From NCBI GenBank assembly GCA_037974965.1, contig JBBPFI010000010.1, positions 186,001-250,000 on the forward strand: DNA of 64,000 nt. Direction: 5' to 3'. The DNA is from Dacryopinax spathularia. Its lineage: Eukaryota; Basidiomycota; Dacrymycetes; Dacrymycetales; Dacrymycetaceae. How positions within the stretch are numbered: position 1 is the first letter of the stretch; each line of letters starts with the position of its first letter. The notes under the pieces are model-generated. The model saw only the letters and a list, made by a program, of their open reading frames with translations. It had not been told where the DNA came from and searched no databases. The translations under genes and the position numbers were made by a program. Of the stretch, positions 33,139-45,140 are shown one piece after another.

Positions 33139-36001
33139 TTCGAGGTGGACCCAGTTGTGGTAGAGGAGGAGGATGTGTATACGAGATCGAAGGTGCTCGT
33201 TCACGTGTACCAGCCGTACCGCAAAGGCATGCCGATGGCCTTCGCCGGGTATGGTTGCACGCCAGACTTCACAATTCACCCGCCGTCGTCCAGCTTCCTG
33301 CTGCCCTGTGCGAGGTCGTCGTCGGGGTAGAGAGGGGCAAGAGAGCGACGAGCTGAGGTTGTAGAAGGAGAAAATTTGGTCGTTCGAGCAGTAGCCATGC
33401 GTGTCGTGGTATTGTGGATTGTGGTCCCATAATCTGAGGTGGTGTCAGTATGCGGTTCTGAGGACAGTGGGTAGATACGTTGAAGCAGTCGCCCAGAGGA
33501 GTGCGAATATCCGAATAGCCGCCGAGGGAAAGAAACGCCGATCTGATTAAAAGGGCGCACGGGAAACCTGCCTTGGTGGCGTCCAACCCAGAGAGCAGAG
33601 CGTCCATCGTCCTCGCTTGCCACGTCCAGTCTCCCGTCTGGAATGCGTCACATCAGCGCTCTCCCAGCGATAGCACAATAAGCAAGCGAAACATACTTCA
33701 GGTCCATCCGAACGCCCCACTCGCCCACAACAACGGGTCGCTCACCTTCGTTCTTCACGCTGTCCACGACGTTGCGTAGTGGAAGGGTGTGATTGGCTCT
33801 TGCACCGCTTTCGCTGAAATAGAGCGCTTTAAGAATGAACATTCCCTGTGAACATATGGAGCCAGAGTCAAAGCTTTTTCGAAACTTGACAGTTCCGCTC
33901 GCGCAAAGAACCTGATGAGGAGGAAGACGGGGAATTGCAAACGCGCAGTAAAGGAGCGAAGGATGGAAGGGGTAAAAAGGAAGAAAGGATGAAGGGAGGA
34001 GGGCATAGCGGAGGAATGCACAGAACGCCTGGAAGGAATATAAAGACGCACCCCCGATAGCCCTTGCACGTTAACACTCATGTTCCCGAACTCTCTCCTG
34101 AACAGCGAGTTCAGATCGTACCAATGAGGCGCATCACTGAACTTGTGTACTCTGTATTCTTCTGGCGATGATGGACAAAACCGGAGTTCGATCAGCAGAG
34201 CTCATTTAGCGACGATACAGATGATGATGAGAGAATGAGGAAGTCTTAGAAGGAAACGCAGTAATGGAGAAAGGAAAAGAAGCGGATACGCACCTCAATA
34301 GGTATCGGTTCTAACAAGGCCATCTTCTCCCTCCCTACGATCGCCTGCACCCTATCCGCCTGTCGCTTCCCAAAGGGAAAGTAGAAGTCTTGATACCAAC
34401 GCACGTTCTTCGTGAGCGGGATGGCTTGTGGAAGCAGAGTCACTCACCTGTTTATCCATCTTGGGATGCTTCATAAACTATGTCTCTCGGAGGGTGGCCG
34501 CCTCCTTTCTTGTACGTCGGACACCCTATGCCGCTCCCATGCGCACCTCTCGCTGTCGGACCTCCTCTTCCAAGCATTTCATGCCTTCTCGTTCAATAAT
34601 CGCTAGCCGGTGTGCCGCGTTGCGAAGCGAAACGAGCGGGTGTAGTACGCTACTCTCTGCGGGTGGCCGGCACCGAGCGCCATGGATTGGAGCGGGGTCG
34701 AGAAGGAGTGGAGGTGTAGATCGGTCGTGTAGTCCCAGCTGTGCAGGTGGGGAAGGGAGATGTACCCGCCATGGGGCTCGTTCATCATCTACGATAGACT
34801 GCGTCAGCCGTCTATATATTTTGGAGCGTGGCAAAGGAAAAGAGACCGCACCTTGCACCCGAGGACGGCTCGCAAATGTCCGAGGCGGGCAACGAGCGCG
34901 TCCGACGCTCCGAGAAAGGTACTTCCTTCTTGCCCCGCTGGAACTTCAGTTTAGGGGCAAACGTGTCGCCAGCCCAGAACAGCGTCCTATCATATGGTCA
35001 GCATGTTCCGACGCGAATATATGCAGCATATATGCGCGGTTAATCGTCGACATGTCGCATATATGGGCATATAAGCGACGGTATACCGCATATATGCGCA
35101 CATGATCGATGACACGCCACATATATGCGCATATATCTGACGAAAAAGGACGCACGCCAGAGTAGCCGCAGAAAGCTTCTGATACCTCGACGGCCAAGTC
35201 CCTCTATCGAGCTCTTTCCTCTCAGGTACCGCACTCCTTCGAGGTACACCGCACCGGTCTCTGCGAGTCGCTCGAGGACGAGTCCGACGGCTGTGAGCGA
35301 GCGTCCATGCGGGTGTGCTGCAGCCGCCGGAGAAATGGGACCAGATGTCTTGATGCATTGATATGTAGGCGGTGAGGCCGTCGGCGGGAAGTCTGGAGAG
35401 GAGGGCGTGAAGGTAGGTGAGGTAGGACTCGTCGTGCTGGCCGCGAGGATAGATAGGTTATCATCAGGGAAGACGGCGGAGGGAGGACGTACACCGGGCC
35501 GGCATGCTCGATCGCTTCCCAGGTGACGTTGAGCCGCACTGAAAGGACAGATCAGTCCAACTGCGCGGTGCTGCGAGGAAGAAAACGATGGCGCACCCAA
35601 CGTCAAACGTCAAGCGCCATCGCCTTAGCCGCGGAAGATCCTCGGCGGCCTCCTCAAGAGGAAAAGGATTGCGTACGAAGCTCACCTCCCGTCGAAGTTC
35701 CTCCTTCAGCCGTCGCTGGGGGTCGTGGTTGACCGGTCTACAGCGTCATCATCCCGGGCGAGAGCCAGGAGGGGTGGGGGTTGTGGGGGTGTGGGGGTGG
35801 GGTGGGGGGGCGGGGGGAAAGCGAGAGGAGAAGAGAAGGGACAGAACCAAGCTCGTTCGCGCTCGCCATAGAGGGATGGACCTGTTTATATATGCGCATT
35901 TGGGTCCGTTCAACATCTACGCTCTTGTCTGAGATGAAGAGCAGGCGAGTGACCTCATCGATGTCTGATCGAGCTGATTTTGAAGCGTAGACGTCGTACA
36001 T
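33139..36001 (-). pseudogene. GH5_12 pseudogene copy D with 5' end, arm 1
   Basis: The only unit type with the gene's 5' end. It starts MYDVYASKSARSDIDEV, aligned to the parent's [15 protein letters not shown], and keeps [10 protein letters not shown] and [12 protein letters not shown]. After ELGSVPS the rest of exon 1 and most of intron 1 are replaced by a G/C homopolymer-rich tract, then exon 2 resumes. Other defects: a short insertion that shifts the frame in exon 4 (AWTLAHSRR in place of AWTLTAVG), the 25-nt exon-5 deletion shared with B, an in-frame TAG in exon 6, and the exon-11 CGA-to-TGA stop. Conserved GH5_12 promoter blocks lie directly upstream. Confidence 0.92.
35769..35817 (+). 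repeat. G-rich (G-quadruplex type) tract, arm 1
   Basis: About 49 nt with seven or more runs of at least four G separated by one to three bases (GGGGTGGGGGTTGTGGGGG and on). It lies where the rest of exon 1 and intron 1 should be in copy D and is the non-template strand's complement of that copy's transcript. Confidence 0.9.
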
Positions 36002-36124
36002 TCCGCCCTCTGAGAGCTTTAAGTAGGTCGACGAGGAATGCCGATCATGGTCAAACGCGACTCAAACGGTTCAAGGTTGCGGAATGTTAGAGCACTGCCA
36101 CTAAAGCACGTGAACTCCGCTCAA

Positions 36125-36250
36125 TTCGAGAAGCGAAAGATTGATAGTAGCAGGTAGAGCAACACCGAAAGTGAGCTGGAGGCCTAATCACTCGGCCGTT
36201 TCAGCCGTTATACCCCAACTTCACTTAGCGTAGCGGTTCTCTTTCTGGAC
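36125..36250 (+). promoter_or_regulatory. 126-bp palindrome spacer 1, promoter-like
   Basis: Not symmetric, so it orients the palindrome. On the plus strand GTGAGCTGGAGGCCTAATCA and GTTATACCCCAACTTCAC match the parent's promoter (GAGCTGGAGATCTGATCA, GTTATACCCCAGCTTTCAC), so it is the upstream part of arm 2's GH5_12 promoter. The flanking 120 bp on each side carry E-box CACGTG copies (36107-36112 and 36263-36268) and the AACCGTTTGAGTC block. Transcription could start outward in both directions. Confidence 0.7.
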
Positions 36251-36373
36251 TTGAGCGGAGTTCACGTGCTTTAGTGGCAGTGCTCTAACATTCCGCGACC
36301 TTGAACCGTTTGAGTCGCGTTTGACCATGATCGGCATTCCTCGTCGACCTACTTAAAGCTCTCAGAGGGCGGA

Positions 36374-39236
36374 ATGTACGACGTCTACGCTTCAAAATCA
36401 GCTCGATCAGACATCGATGAGGTCACTCGCCTGCTCTTCATCTCAGACAAGAGCGTAGATGTTGAACGGACCCAAATGCGCATATATAAACAGGTCCATC
36501 CCTCTATGGCGAGCGCGAACGAGCTTGGTTCTGTCCCTTCTCTTCTCCTCTCGCTTTCCCCCCGCCCCCCCACCCCACCCCCACACCCCCACAACCCCCA
36601 CCCCTCCTGGCTCTCGCCCGGGATGATGACGCTGTAGACCGGTCAACCACGACCCCCAGCGACGGCTGAAGGAGGAACTTCGACGGGAGGTGAGCTTCGT
36701 ACGCAATCCTTTTCCTCTTGAGGAGGCCGCCGAGGATCTTCCGCGGCTAAGGCGATGGCGCTTGACGTTTGACGTTGGGTGCGCCATCGTTTTCTTCCTC
36801 GCAGCACCGCGCAGTTGGACTGATCTGTCCTTTCAGTGCGGCTCAACGTCACCTGGGAAGCGATCGAGCATGCCGGCCCGGTGTACGTCCTCCCTCCGCC
36901 GTCTTCCCTGATGATAACCTATCTATCCTCGCGGCCAGCACGACGAGTCCTACCTCACCTACCTTCACGCCCTCCTCTCCAGACTTCCCGCCGACGGCCT
37001 CACCGCCTACATATCAATGCATCAAGACATCTGGTCCCATTTCTCCGGCGGCTGCAGCACACCCGCATGGACGCTCGCTCACAGCCGTCGGACTCGTCCT
37101 CGAGCGACTCGCAGAGACCGGTGCGGTGTACCTCGAAGGAGTGCGGTACCTGAGAGGAAAGAGCTCGATAGAGGGACTTGGCCGTCGAGGTATCAGAAGC
37201 TTTCTGCGGCTACTCTGGCGTGCGTCCTTTTTCGTCAGATATATGCGCATATATGTGGCGTGTCATCGATCATGTGCGCATATATGCGGTATACCGTCGC
37301 TTATATGCCCATATATGCGACATGTCGACGATTAACCGCGCATATATGCTGCATATATTCGCGTCGGAACATGCTGACCATATGATAGGACGCTGTTCTG
37401 GGCTGGCGACACGTTTGCCCCTAAACTGAAGTTCCAGCGGGGCAAGAAGGAAGTACCTTTCTCGGAGCGTCGGACGCGCTCGTTGCCCGCCTCGGACATT
37501 TGCGAGCCGTCCTCGGGTGCAAGGTGCGGTCTCTTTTCCTTTGCCACGCTCCAAAATATATAGACGGCTGACGCAGTCTATCGTAGATGATGAACGAGCC
37601 CCATGGCGGGTACATCTCCCTTCCCCACCTGCACAGCTGGGACTACACGACCGATCTACACCTCCACTCCTTCTCGACCCCGCTCCAATCCATGGCGCTC
37701 GGTGCCGGCCACCCGCAGAGAGTAGCGTACTACACCCGCTCGTTTCGCTTCGCAACGCGGCACACCGGCTAGCGATTATTGAACGAGAAGGCATGAAATG
37801 CTTGGAAGAGGAGGTCCGACAGCGAGAGGTGCGCATGGGAGCGGCATAGGGTGTCCGACGTACAAGAAAGGAGGCGGCCACCCTCCGAGAGACATAGTTT
37901 ATGAAGCATCCCAAGATGGATAAACAGGTGAGTGACTCTGCTTCCACAAGCCATCCCGCTCACGAAGAACGTGCGTTGGTATCAAGACTTCTACTTTCCC
38001 TTTGGGAAGCGACAGGCGGATAGGGTGCAGGCGATCGTAGGGAGGGAGAAGATGGCCTTGTTAGAACCGATACCTATTGAGGTGCGTATCCGCTTCTTTT
38101 CCTTTCTCCATTACTGCGTTTCCTTCTAAGACTTCCTCATTCTCTCATCATCATCTGTATCGTCGCTAAATGAGCTCTGCTGATCGAACTCCGGTTTTGT
38201 CCATCATCGCCAGAAGAATACAGAGTACACAAGTTCAGTGATGCGCCTCATTGGTACGATCTGAACTCGCTGTTCAGGAGAGAGTTCGGGAACATGAGTG
38301 TTAACGTGCAAGGGCTATCGGGGGTGCGTCTTTATATTCCTTCCAGGCGTTCTGTGCATTCCTCCGCTATGCCCTCCTCCCTTCATCCTTTCTTCCTTTT
38401 TACCCCTTCCATCCTTCGCTCCTTTACTGCGCGTTTGCAATTCCCCGTCTTCCTCCTCATCAGGTTCTTTGCGCGAGCGGAACTGTCAAGTTTCGAAAAA
38501 GCTTTGACTCTGGCTCCATATGTTCACAGGGAATGTTCATTCTTAAAGCGCTCTATTTCAGCGAAAGCGGTGCAAGAGCCAATCACACCCTTCCACTACG
38601 CAACGTCGTGGACAGCGTGAAGAACGAAGGTGAGCGACCCGTTGTTGTGGGCGAGTGGGGCGTTCGGATGGACCTGAAGTATGTTTCGCTTGCTTATTGT
38701 GCTATCGCTGGGAGAGCGCTGATGTGACGCATTCCAGACGGGAGACTGGACGTGGCAAGCGAGGACGATGGACGCTCTGCTCTCTGGGTTGGACGCCACC
38801 AAGGCAGGTTTCCCGTGCGCCCTTTTAATCAGATCGGCGTTTCTTTCCCTCGGCGGCTATTCGGATATTCGCACTCCTCTGGGCGACTGCTTCAACGTAT
38901 CTACCCACTGTCCTCAGAACCGCATACTGACACCACCTCAGATTATGGGACCACAATCCACAATACCACGACACGCATGGCTACTGCTCGAACGACCAAA
39001 TTTTCTCCTTCTACAACCTCAGCTCGTCGCTCTCTTGCCCCTCTCTACCCCGACGACGACCTCGCACAGGGCAGCAGGAAGCTGGACGACGGCGGGTGAA
39101 TTGTGAAGTCTGGCGTGCAACCATACCCGGCGAAGGCCATCGGCATGCCTTTGCGGTACGGCTGGTACACGTGAACGAGCACCTTCGATCTCGTATACAC
39201 ATCCTCCTCCTCTACCACAACTGGGTCCACCTCGAA
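36374..39236 (+). pseudogene. GH5_12 pseudogene copy D, arm 2
   Basis: Mirror of arm 1 copy D with the same defects. It has the fullest GH5_12 promoter of all copies, because the asymmetric spacer belongs to its upstream side. Confidence 0.92.
36558..36606 (-). repeat. G-rich (G-quadruplex type) tract, arm 2
   Basis: Mirror image of the arm 1 tract; the G-run strand is the minus strand and the plus strand reads C-runs (i-motif type). Confidence 0.9.
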
Positions 39237-41752
39237 TAATGAACCACGGCCCGGAGCATTGGCTGAAGGGAGAACATTGGCACGAGGTGAGCTTCGCAGG
39301 CCGTCCTGTTCCACTCGAGGAGGCTGACGAATATCTTGCGCGCTTGAGGAGGTGGGGTTGACGTTTGGTACCCGGTCCTTTCTTCCTCGTGACCGTTGGG
39401 TAGACGACTGATTGCCTATTTCCCAGGCGAGGTTCAACGTCACTTGGAAGCGATCGAGCATGCTGGCCCGTACGTCCTCCCTCTGCTGACTTCTCTGATA
39501 CTGACCTACCTATCCTAAGGGCCAGTACGACGAAGACTACCTCACCTCCACGCCCTCCTCTCCACACTTCCCGCCTTCGGCCTCACCACCTCCTATCAAT
39601 GTATCAAGACGTCTGGTCTCGCCTCTCCGGTGGCTCTGGGGCACCGGCCTGGACGCTCACAGGCATCGGACTCGACCTCGAACGACTCGGACGAGACTGG
39701 TGCGGCCTACCTTGAACGAGCGCGGTACCCTGAGAGGAAAGAGGTCGATAGCGGGACTTGGCCGACGGGGTGCAGAAGCTTGCCGCGGCTACTGTTACGT
39801 GCGTCTTTTTTGTCGTGTATATGCGCGTATATGTGGCGTATCGTCGATCATGTGCGCATATCGCACACATGTATGCGACATATCGTCGATTACATGCGCA
39901 TACCTGCAACATACATGCGCGTCGAAGCATGCTGACTATGCGATAGGACGCTGTTTTCGGCTGGCGACACGTTTGCCCCTGAACTGAAGACCCAGCGGGG
40001 CAAGGAGGAAGTACCAGTTCAGCAGTTTCTGCAGGACGCCTTTCTTGGAGCGTCGGACGCGCTCGCTACCCGCCTCGGACATTTGCGAGCCGACCTTGGG
40101 TGCCAGGTGCGGTCTCTTTTCCTTTGCCACGCTACAAAATGTATAGATGGCTGACGCAGTCTATCGTAGATGATGAACGAGCCCCATGGCGGGTACATCT
40201 CCCTGCACCACCTGCACAGCTGGGCCTGCACGACCGATCTACACCTCCACTCCTTCCCGACCCCACTCTAATCAATGGCGCTCGGCGCCCGCCACCCGCA
40301 AAGAGTAGCGCACTACACTCGCTCGTTTCGCTTCGCAACGCGGCACATCGGCTACCGATTATTGAATGAGAAAGGCATGAAATGCTGGAGGAGGAGGGTT
40401 CGACAGCCGGAGGTGCGCGTGGGAGCGGCGTGGGGTGTCCGACGTACAGAAAAGGAGGCAGTCACCCTCCGAGAGACGTGTTATATGCCCAGATGAATAA
40501 GCAGGTGAGTGACTCTGCTTCCTCAAGCCAGCTTGCTCACGAAGCACAGATGGTCTTGTTGGAACCAATGCCTCGTGAGGTGCCTATCGTCTTCTTTCCT
40601 GTTCTCCATTACCGCGTTTCCTTCTGCGACTTCCGCATTCTCTCATCATCATCTGTATCGTCGCTGGATGAGCTCTGCTGATCGAACTCCAGCTCTGACC
40701 GTCATGGCCAGCAGAATACGACCACACCACTTCGTCTAGGCGCCGGATTGGTGCGATTTGAATGCGCTGTTCAAGAAGCAATTTAGCAACATCACTGTTA
40801 GCGTGCAGAGGTTGTCGAAGGTGTGTCTCTTGATTCCTTCCAGGCGTTCTGTGCATTCCTCCCCTCCTCCCTCCTCCCTTCATCCTCTCTTGCTTTTCAC
40901 CCCATCCATCCTTCGCTCCTTTACTGCGCTTGTGCAATTCCCCGTCTTTCTCCTCATCGGGTTCTTTGCGCGAGTGGAACTGTCAAGTTTCGACAAATGT
41001 TTGACTCTGGCTCCATATGTTTCCAGAGAATGTTCATTCTTAAAGCGCTCTATTTCCAGCGAAAGCGGTGCAAGGGCCAACCACTCCCTTCTACTACGCA
41101 ACGTCGTGGACAGCGTGAGGAACGAAGGCGAGCGACCCGTTGTTGTGGGCGAGTGAGGCGTTCGGATAGACCTGAAGTATGTTTCGCTTGCTTATTGTGC
41201 TATCGCTGGGAGAGCGCTGATGTGACGATACAGTGCGGGCGAGGCATTCCAGACTGGAGACTGGACGTGGCAAGCGAGGATGATGGACGCTCTGCTCTCT
41301 GGGTTGGACGCCGCAAAGGCAGGTTTCCGTGCGCCCTTCCAATCTAACCGGCGTTTCTTTCCCTCGGCGGCTATTTGGATACTCGCACTTCGCTCGGCGA
41401 ATGCTTCGTCGTATCTACCCACTGTCCACATAACCGCATACTGACACCACCTCAGATTATGGAACCACAATCCACAAACCCACGACACGCATGGCTACTG
41501 CTTGAACGACGAAGATTTCTCCTTCTACAACCTGTCAGCTCGTCGCTCTCTTGCTCCTCTCTCCCCCGGTGACCGCCTCGCACAGGTCAGCAGGAAGTTG
41601 GACGACAGCGGTCGGATCTTGAAGGCCGTCGTACGTCCGTACGCTGCCAAGGTCGCAGACGTACCCTTGCGATACGGCTGGTACACTTGAACGAGCACCT
41701 TCGATCTCGTATACACATCCTCCTCCTCTACCACAACTGGGTCCACCTCGAA
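39237..41752 (+). pseudogene. GH5_12 pseudogene copy C, arm 2
   Basis: Mirror of arm 1 copy C; joined to D by the CTCGAATAATGAACCACG fusion at 39231-39248. Confidence 0.9.
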
Positions 41753-44322
41753 TATTGAACCACGGCCCGGAGCATTGGCTGAAGAAAGAACATTGGCACG
41801 AGGTGAGCTTCGTAGGCCGTCGTTTCCCTCTCGAGGAGGCTGACGAATATCTTGCGCGCTTGAGGAGGTGGGGTTGACGTTTGGTGCGCCGTCCTTTCAT
41901 CCTCGTGGCCGTTGGGTAGACGACTGATTGCCTATTTCCCAGGCGAGGTTCAACGTCACCTGGGAAGCCATCAAGCGTGCCGGCCCGTACGTCCTCCCTC
42001 TGCTGACTTCTCTGATACTAACCTACCTATTCTAGGGGCCAGTACGACGAAGACTACCTCACTTCCACGCCCTCCTCTGCACACTTCCCGCCTTCGGCCT
42101 CACCGCCTCCATATCAATGCATGAAGACGTCTGGTCTCGCTTCTCCGGTGGCTCTGGGGCGCCGACGTGGACGCTCACAGGCGTCGGACTCGACCTCGAA
42201 CGACTCAAAGAGACCGGTGCGGCCTGCCTTGAAGGAATGCGGTACCCTGAGAGGAAAGAGGTCGATAGCGGGACTCGGCCGACAGGGTAGCAGAAGCCTG
42301 CCGCGGCTACTATTGCGTGCGTCTTTTTTGTCAGATATATGCGCATATATGTGGCGTATCGTCGATCATGTGCGCATATCGCACACATGTATGCAACATA
42401 TCGTCGATTACATGCGCATACCTGCAACATACATGCGCGTCGGAGCATGCTGACTATGCGATAGGACGCTGTTTCCAGCTGCCGGCACGTTTGCCCCTAA
42501 ACTGAAGTTCCAGCGGGGCAAGGAGGAAGTACCTTTCTCGGAGCGTCGGACGCGCTCGTTGCCCGCCTCGGACATTTGCGAGCCGTCCTCGGGTGCAAGG
42601 TGCGGTCTCTTTTCCTTTGCCGCGCCACAAAATATATAGGCGGCTAACGCAGTGTATCGTAGGTGATGAGCGAGCCCCACGGCGGGTACATCTCCCTTCC
42701 CCACCTGCACAGCTGGGTCTTCACGACCGATCTACACCTCCACTCCTTCCCGACCCCGCTCCGTTCCATGGCACTCGGCGAGGCTCATTCGCCAAGAGTT
42801 CTAGCCTACATACCCGATCGTTCCCGTTCCTACGCGACACACCGGCTACCGTCTGCACTCTGCTGGACGAGAAGGGCAACAAGTGTAGGAATGAAGAGAG
42901 TCCGGCAGGTGGGAAGTGTGTGTGGGAGCTGTATGGCGTGTGGGGGTGGGACGTACAGAAAAGGAGGCGGCCAGCCTCCGAGAGACGTATTATATGAAGC
43001 ATCCCCAGATGCATAAGCAGGTGAGTGACTCTGCCTCGCCAAGCCAGCCGGCTCACGAAGAACAGGTGCATTGATATCGAGACTTCTACTTTCCCTTTGC
43101 GAAGCGACGGGCGGATAAGGTGCAGGCGATTGTAAGGAGGGAGGAGATGGTCTTGTTGGAACCGATCCCTCGTGAGGTGCGTATCCCCTTCTTTCCTGTT
43201 CTCCATTACCGCGTTTCCTTCCACGCATTTCGCATTCTCTCATAATCATCTGTATCGTCGCTAAATGAGCTCTGCTGAACGAACTCTGGTTTTGTCCATC
43301 ATGGCCAGAAGAATACCCGACTACAGAACTTCGTATATGCGCCTCATTGGTACGATCTGAACGCGCTGTTCAAGAAGGAGTTTGGGAACATGACTGTCAA
43401 CATGCAAGGGCTATCAGGGGTGCGTCTTTATATTCCTTCCAGTCCTTCGGTCGACTCCTCTCCTCTCCCTTCATCCTTTCTTTCCTTCGCCGCTCCTTTC
43501 CATCGCTCCTTGATTGCCTTTGCCATCTTCCATCTTCCTTGTTGAAAGCTTACGTGAGTGGAACTAACAAACTCCGACACATGTTTGATGCTGACTCCAC
43601 ATCATATTCACAGGGAATGATCCTCCTGAAGACGCTCTACTTTGGCGAAAGCGGCCCAAGTGCTAACTACGCCCTTCAACCACGCACGTGGTCGACAGCG
43701 TGAAGAACGCAGGCGAGCCACCCATGGTCGTAGGCGAGTGTGGTGTGCCTATGGACCTGAAGTACGTTTCGCTTTGTGATTGTGCTATCGCTCGGAGAGC
43801 GCTGACCGATGATACAGTGCGGGCGAGGCATTCCAGACTGGGAGCTGGGCGTGACAAGTGCCAATGATGGACACTGTGATTTCTGGGTTGGATGCTGGTT
43901 TCACGTACGTCATTGCATTTTCGACCTCAATTTCTGTACCCTGTTCACGGTCATTTTCCGCTGGTTCGGCGCTTCTCCCCATCTCTCCGCACTGGGCCAT
44001 TCACTGAATACTGATGTCACCGCAGATTATGGAACTGCAAACCACAAAATGAGGACACGCACGGCAACGATTGGAACGGCGAAAACTTCTCCTTCTACAG
44101 GCTGTCTGCGCGTCTTTCGCGCGCCCCTCCATCATCGCAAGAAGGCTTAGCGCAAGTCAGCAGAAAGCCGGACGACGGCGGTCGGATCTTGAAGGCTGTC
44201 GTACGTCCGTACGCTGCCGAGGCTGCAGACGTACCATTGCGATACGGCTGGTACACGTGAACGAGTACCTTCGATCTCGTATACACATCCTCCTCCTCTA
44301 CCGCAACTCCGTCGACCTCGAA
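41753..44322 (+). pseudogene. GH5_12 pseudogene copy B, arm 2
   Basis: Mirror of arm 1 copy B. It contains one of the two bases that differ between the arms: 43873 is A, where symmetry with 28502 predicts G. The parent has the CpG here, so this arm carries the changed base. Confidence 0.9.
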
Positions 44323-44940
44323 TATTGAACCACGACCCGGAGCATTGGCTGAAGGGAGAACATTGGCACGAGGTGAGCTTCGCAGGCCGTTCTGTTCCAC
44401 TCGAGGAGGCTGACGAATATCTTGCGCGCTTGAGGAGGTGGGGTTGACGTTTGGTGTGCCGTCCTTTCTTCCTCGTGACCGTTGGGTAGACGACTGATTG
44501 CCCTATTTTCCAGTGAGGTTCAACGTCATTTGGAAGCGATCGAGCATGCTGGCCCGTACGTCCTCCCCCTACTGTCTTCCCTGATACTAACCTACTTGTC
44601 CTAGGCGCCAGTACAACGAGTCTTACCTCACCTGCCTCACGCCCTCCTGTCCAAGTTCCCCGCCTACGGCCTGGCTGCCTTCATATCAATGTATCAAGAG
44701 GTCTGCTCCCATTTCTCCGGCGGCTCCGAAGTACCTGCATGGACGCTGACAGCCATCGCCCTCGACCTCGAACGACTCGAAGAGACTGGTGCGGCCTATC
44801 TTGAAGGAGTAATGTACCCTGGGCGAAAGGAGGTGGATGCAGGGACTGGTCGAGGGGTTATCAGAAGGTTGCTGCTGCTACTATGGCGTGCGTCTTTTTT
44901 TTCATTCAACATATGCGCATATATGCGACATTTCGTCAAT
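44323..44940 (+). pseudogene. GH5_12 pseudogene copy A (5' part), arm 2
   Basis: Exons 2-4 of copy A and the start of intron 4, cut by the assembly gap. Confidence 0.85.
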
Positions 44941-45140
44941 NNNNNNNNNNNNNNNNNNNNNNNNNNNNNNNNNNNNNNNNNNNNNNNNNNNNNNNNNNNN
45001 NNNNNNNNNNNNNNNNNNNNNNNNNNNNNNNNNNNNNNNNNNNNNNNNNNNNNNNNNNNNNNNNNNNNNNNNNNNNNNNNNNNNNNNNNNNNNNNNNNNN
45101 NNNNNNNNNNNNNNNNNNNNNNNNNNNNNNNNNNNNNNNN
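44941..45140. other. Assembly gap (200 N)
   Basis: Exactly 200 N, which may be a conventional or an estimated size. Arm 2 ends at the point mirroring 27435, and arm 3 begins at the point equal to 27287. So 148 bp of copy A (27287-27434) are missing from arm 2 at least, and the turn between the two inverted pairs is hidden here. Confidence 0.99.

Larger units (their letters stand above)
26229..36124. repeat. Palindrome arm 1
   Basis: Holds copies A-D on the minus strand. Coordinates x in 27435-36124 mirror onto 72375-x in arm 2. The wider stretch from 26229 mirrors onto arm 4 as 90229-x, where the window ends. Two differences from arm 2 were found: 28502 (C; arm 2 has the complement of T) and 36078 (T; arm 2 has the complement of C). 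The true left end is probably the homology breakpoint near 25665. Confidence 0.93.
36251..44940. repeat. Palindrome arm 2
   Basis: Reverse complement of 27435-36124. Copies D, C, B and the first part of A read on the plus strand. It stops at the assembly gap inside the palindrome-rich intron 4 of copy A. Confidence 0.95.

Noticed and set aside
33165-33200. GATGTGTATACGAGATCG, resembling the transposase mosaic-end adapter (GATGTGTATAAGAGACAG), repeated in every copy
   Set aside because: It is homologous to the parent's exon 11 (minus strand of the FELVYASSS codons) and differs from the adapter at several bases, so it is genomic sequence and not library contamination.
36550-36610. C-runs like CCCCACCCC taken as interstitial telomere repeat
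   Set aside because: The run lengths vary and lack the fungal TTAGGG/CCCTAA unit; it is a homopolymer-rich tract.
36374-36637. Copy D 5' frame (87 residues) as a functional small protein
   Set aside because: It is the truncated exon 1 of the glycosidase running into a Pro/His tract from the C-rich insertion; no independent evidence of function.
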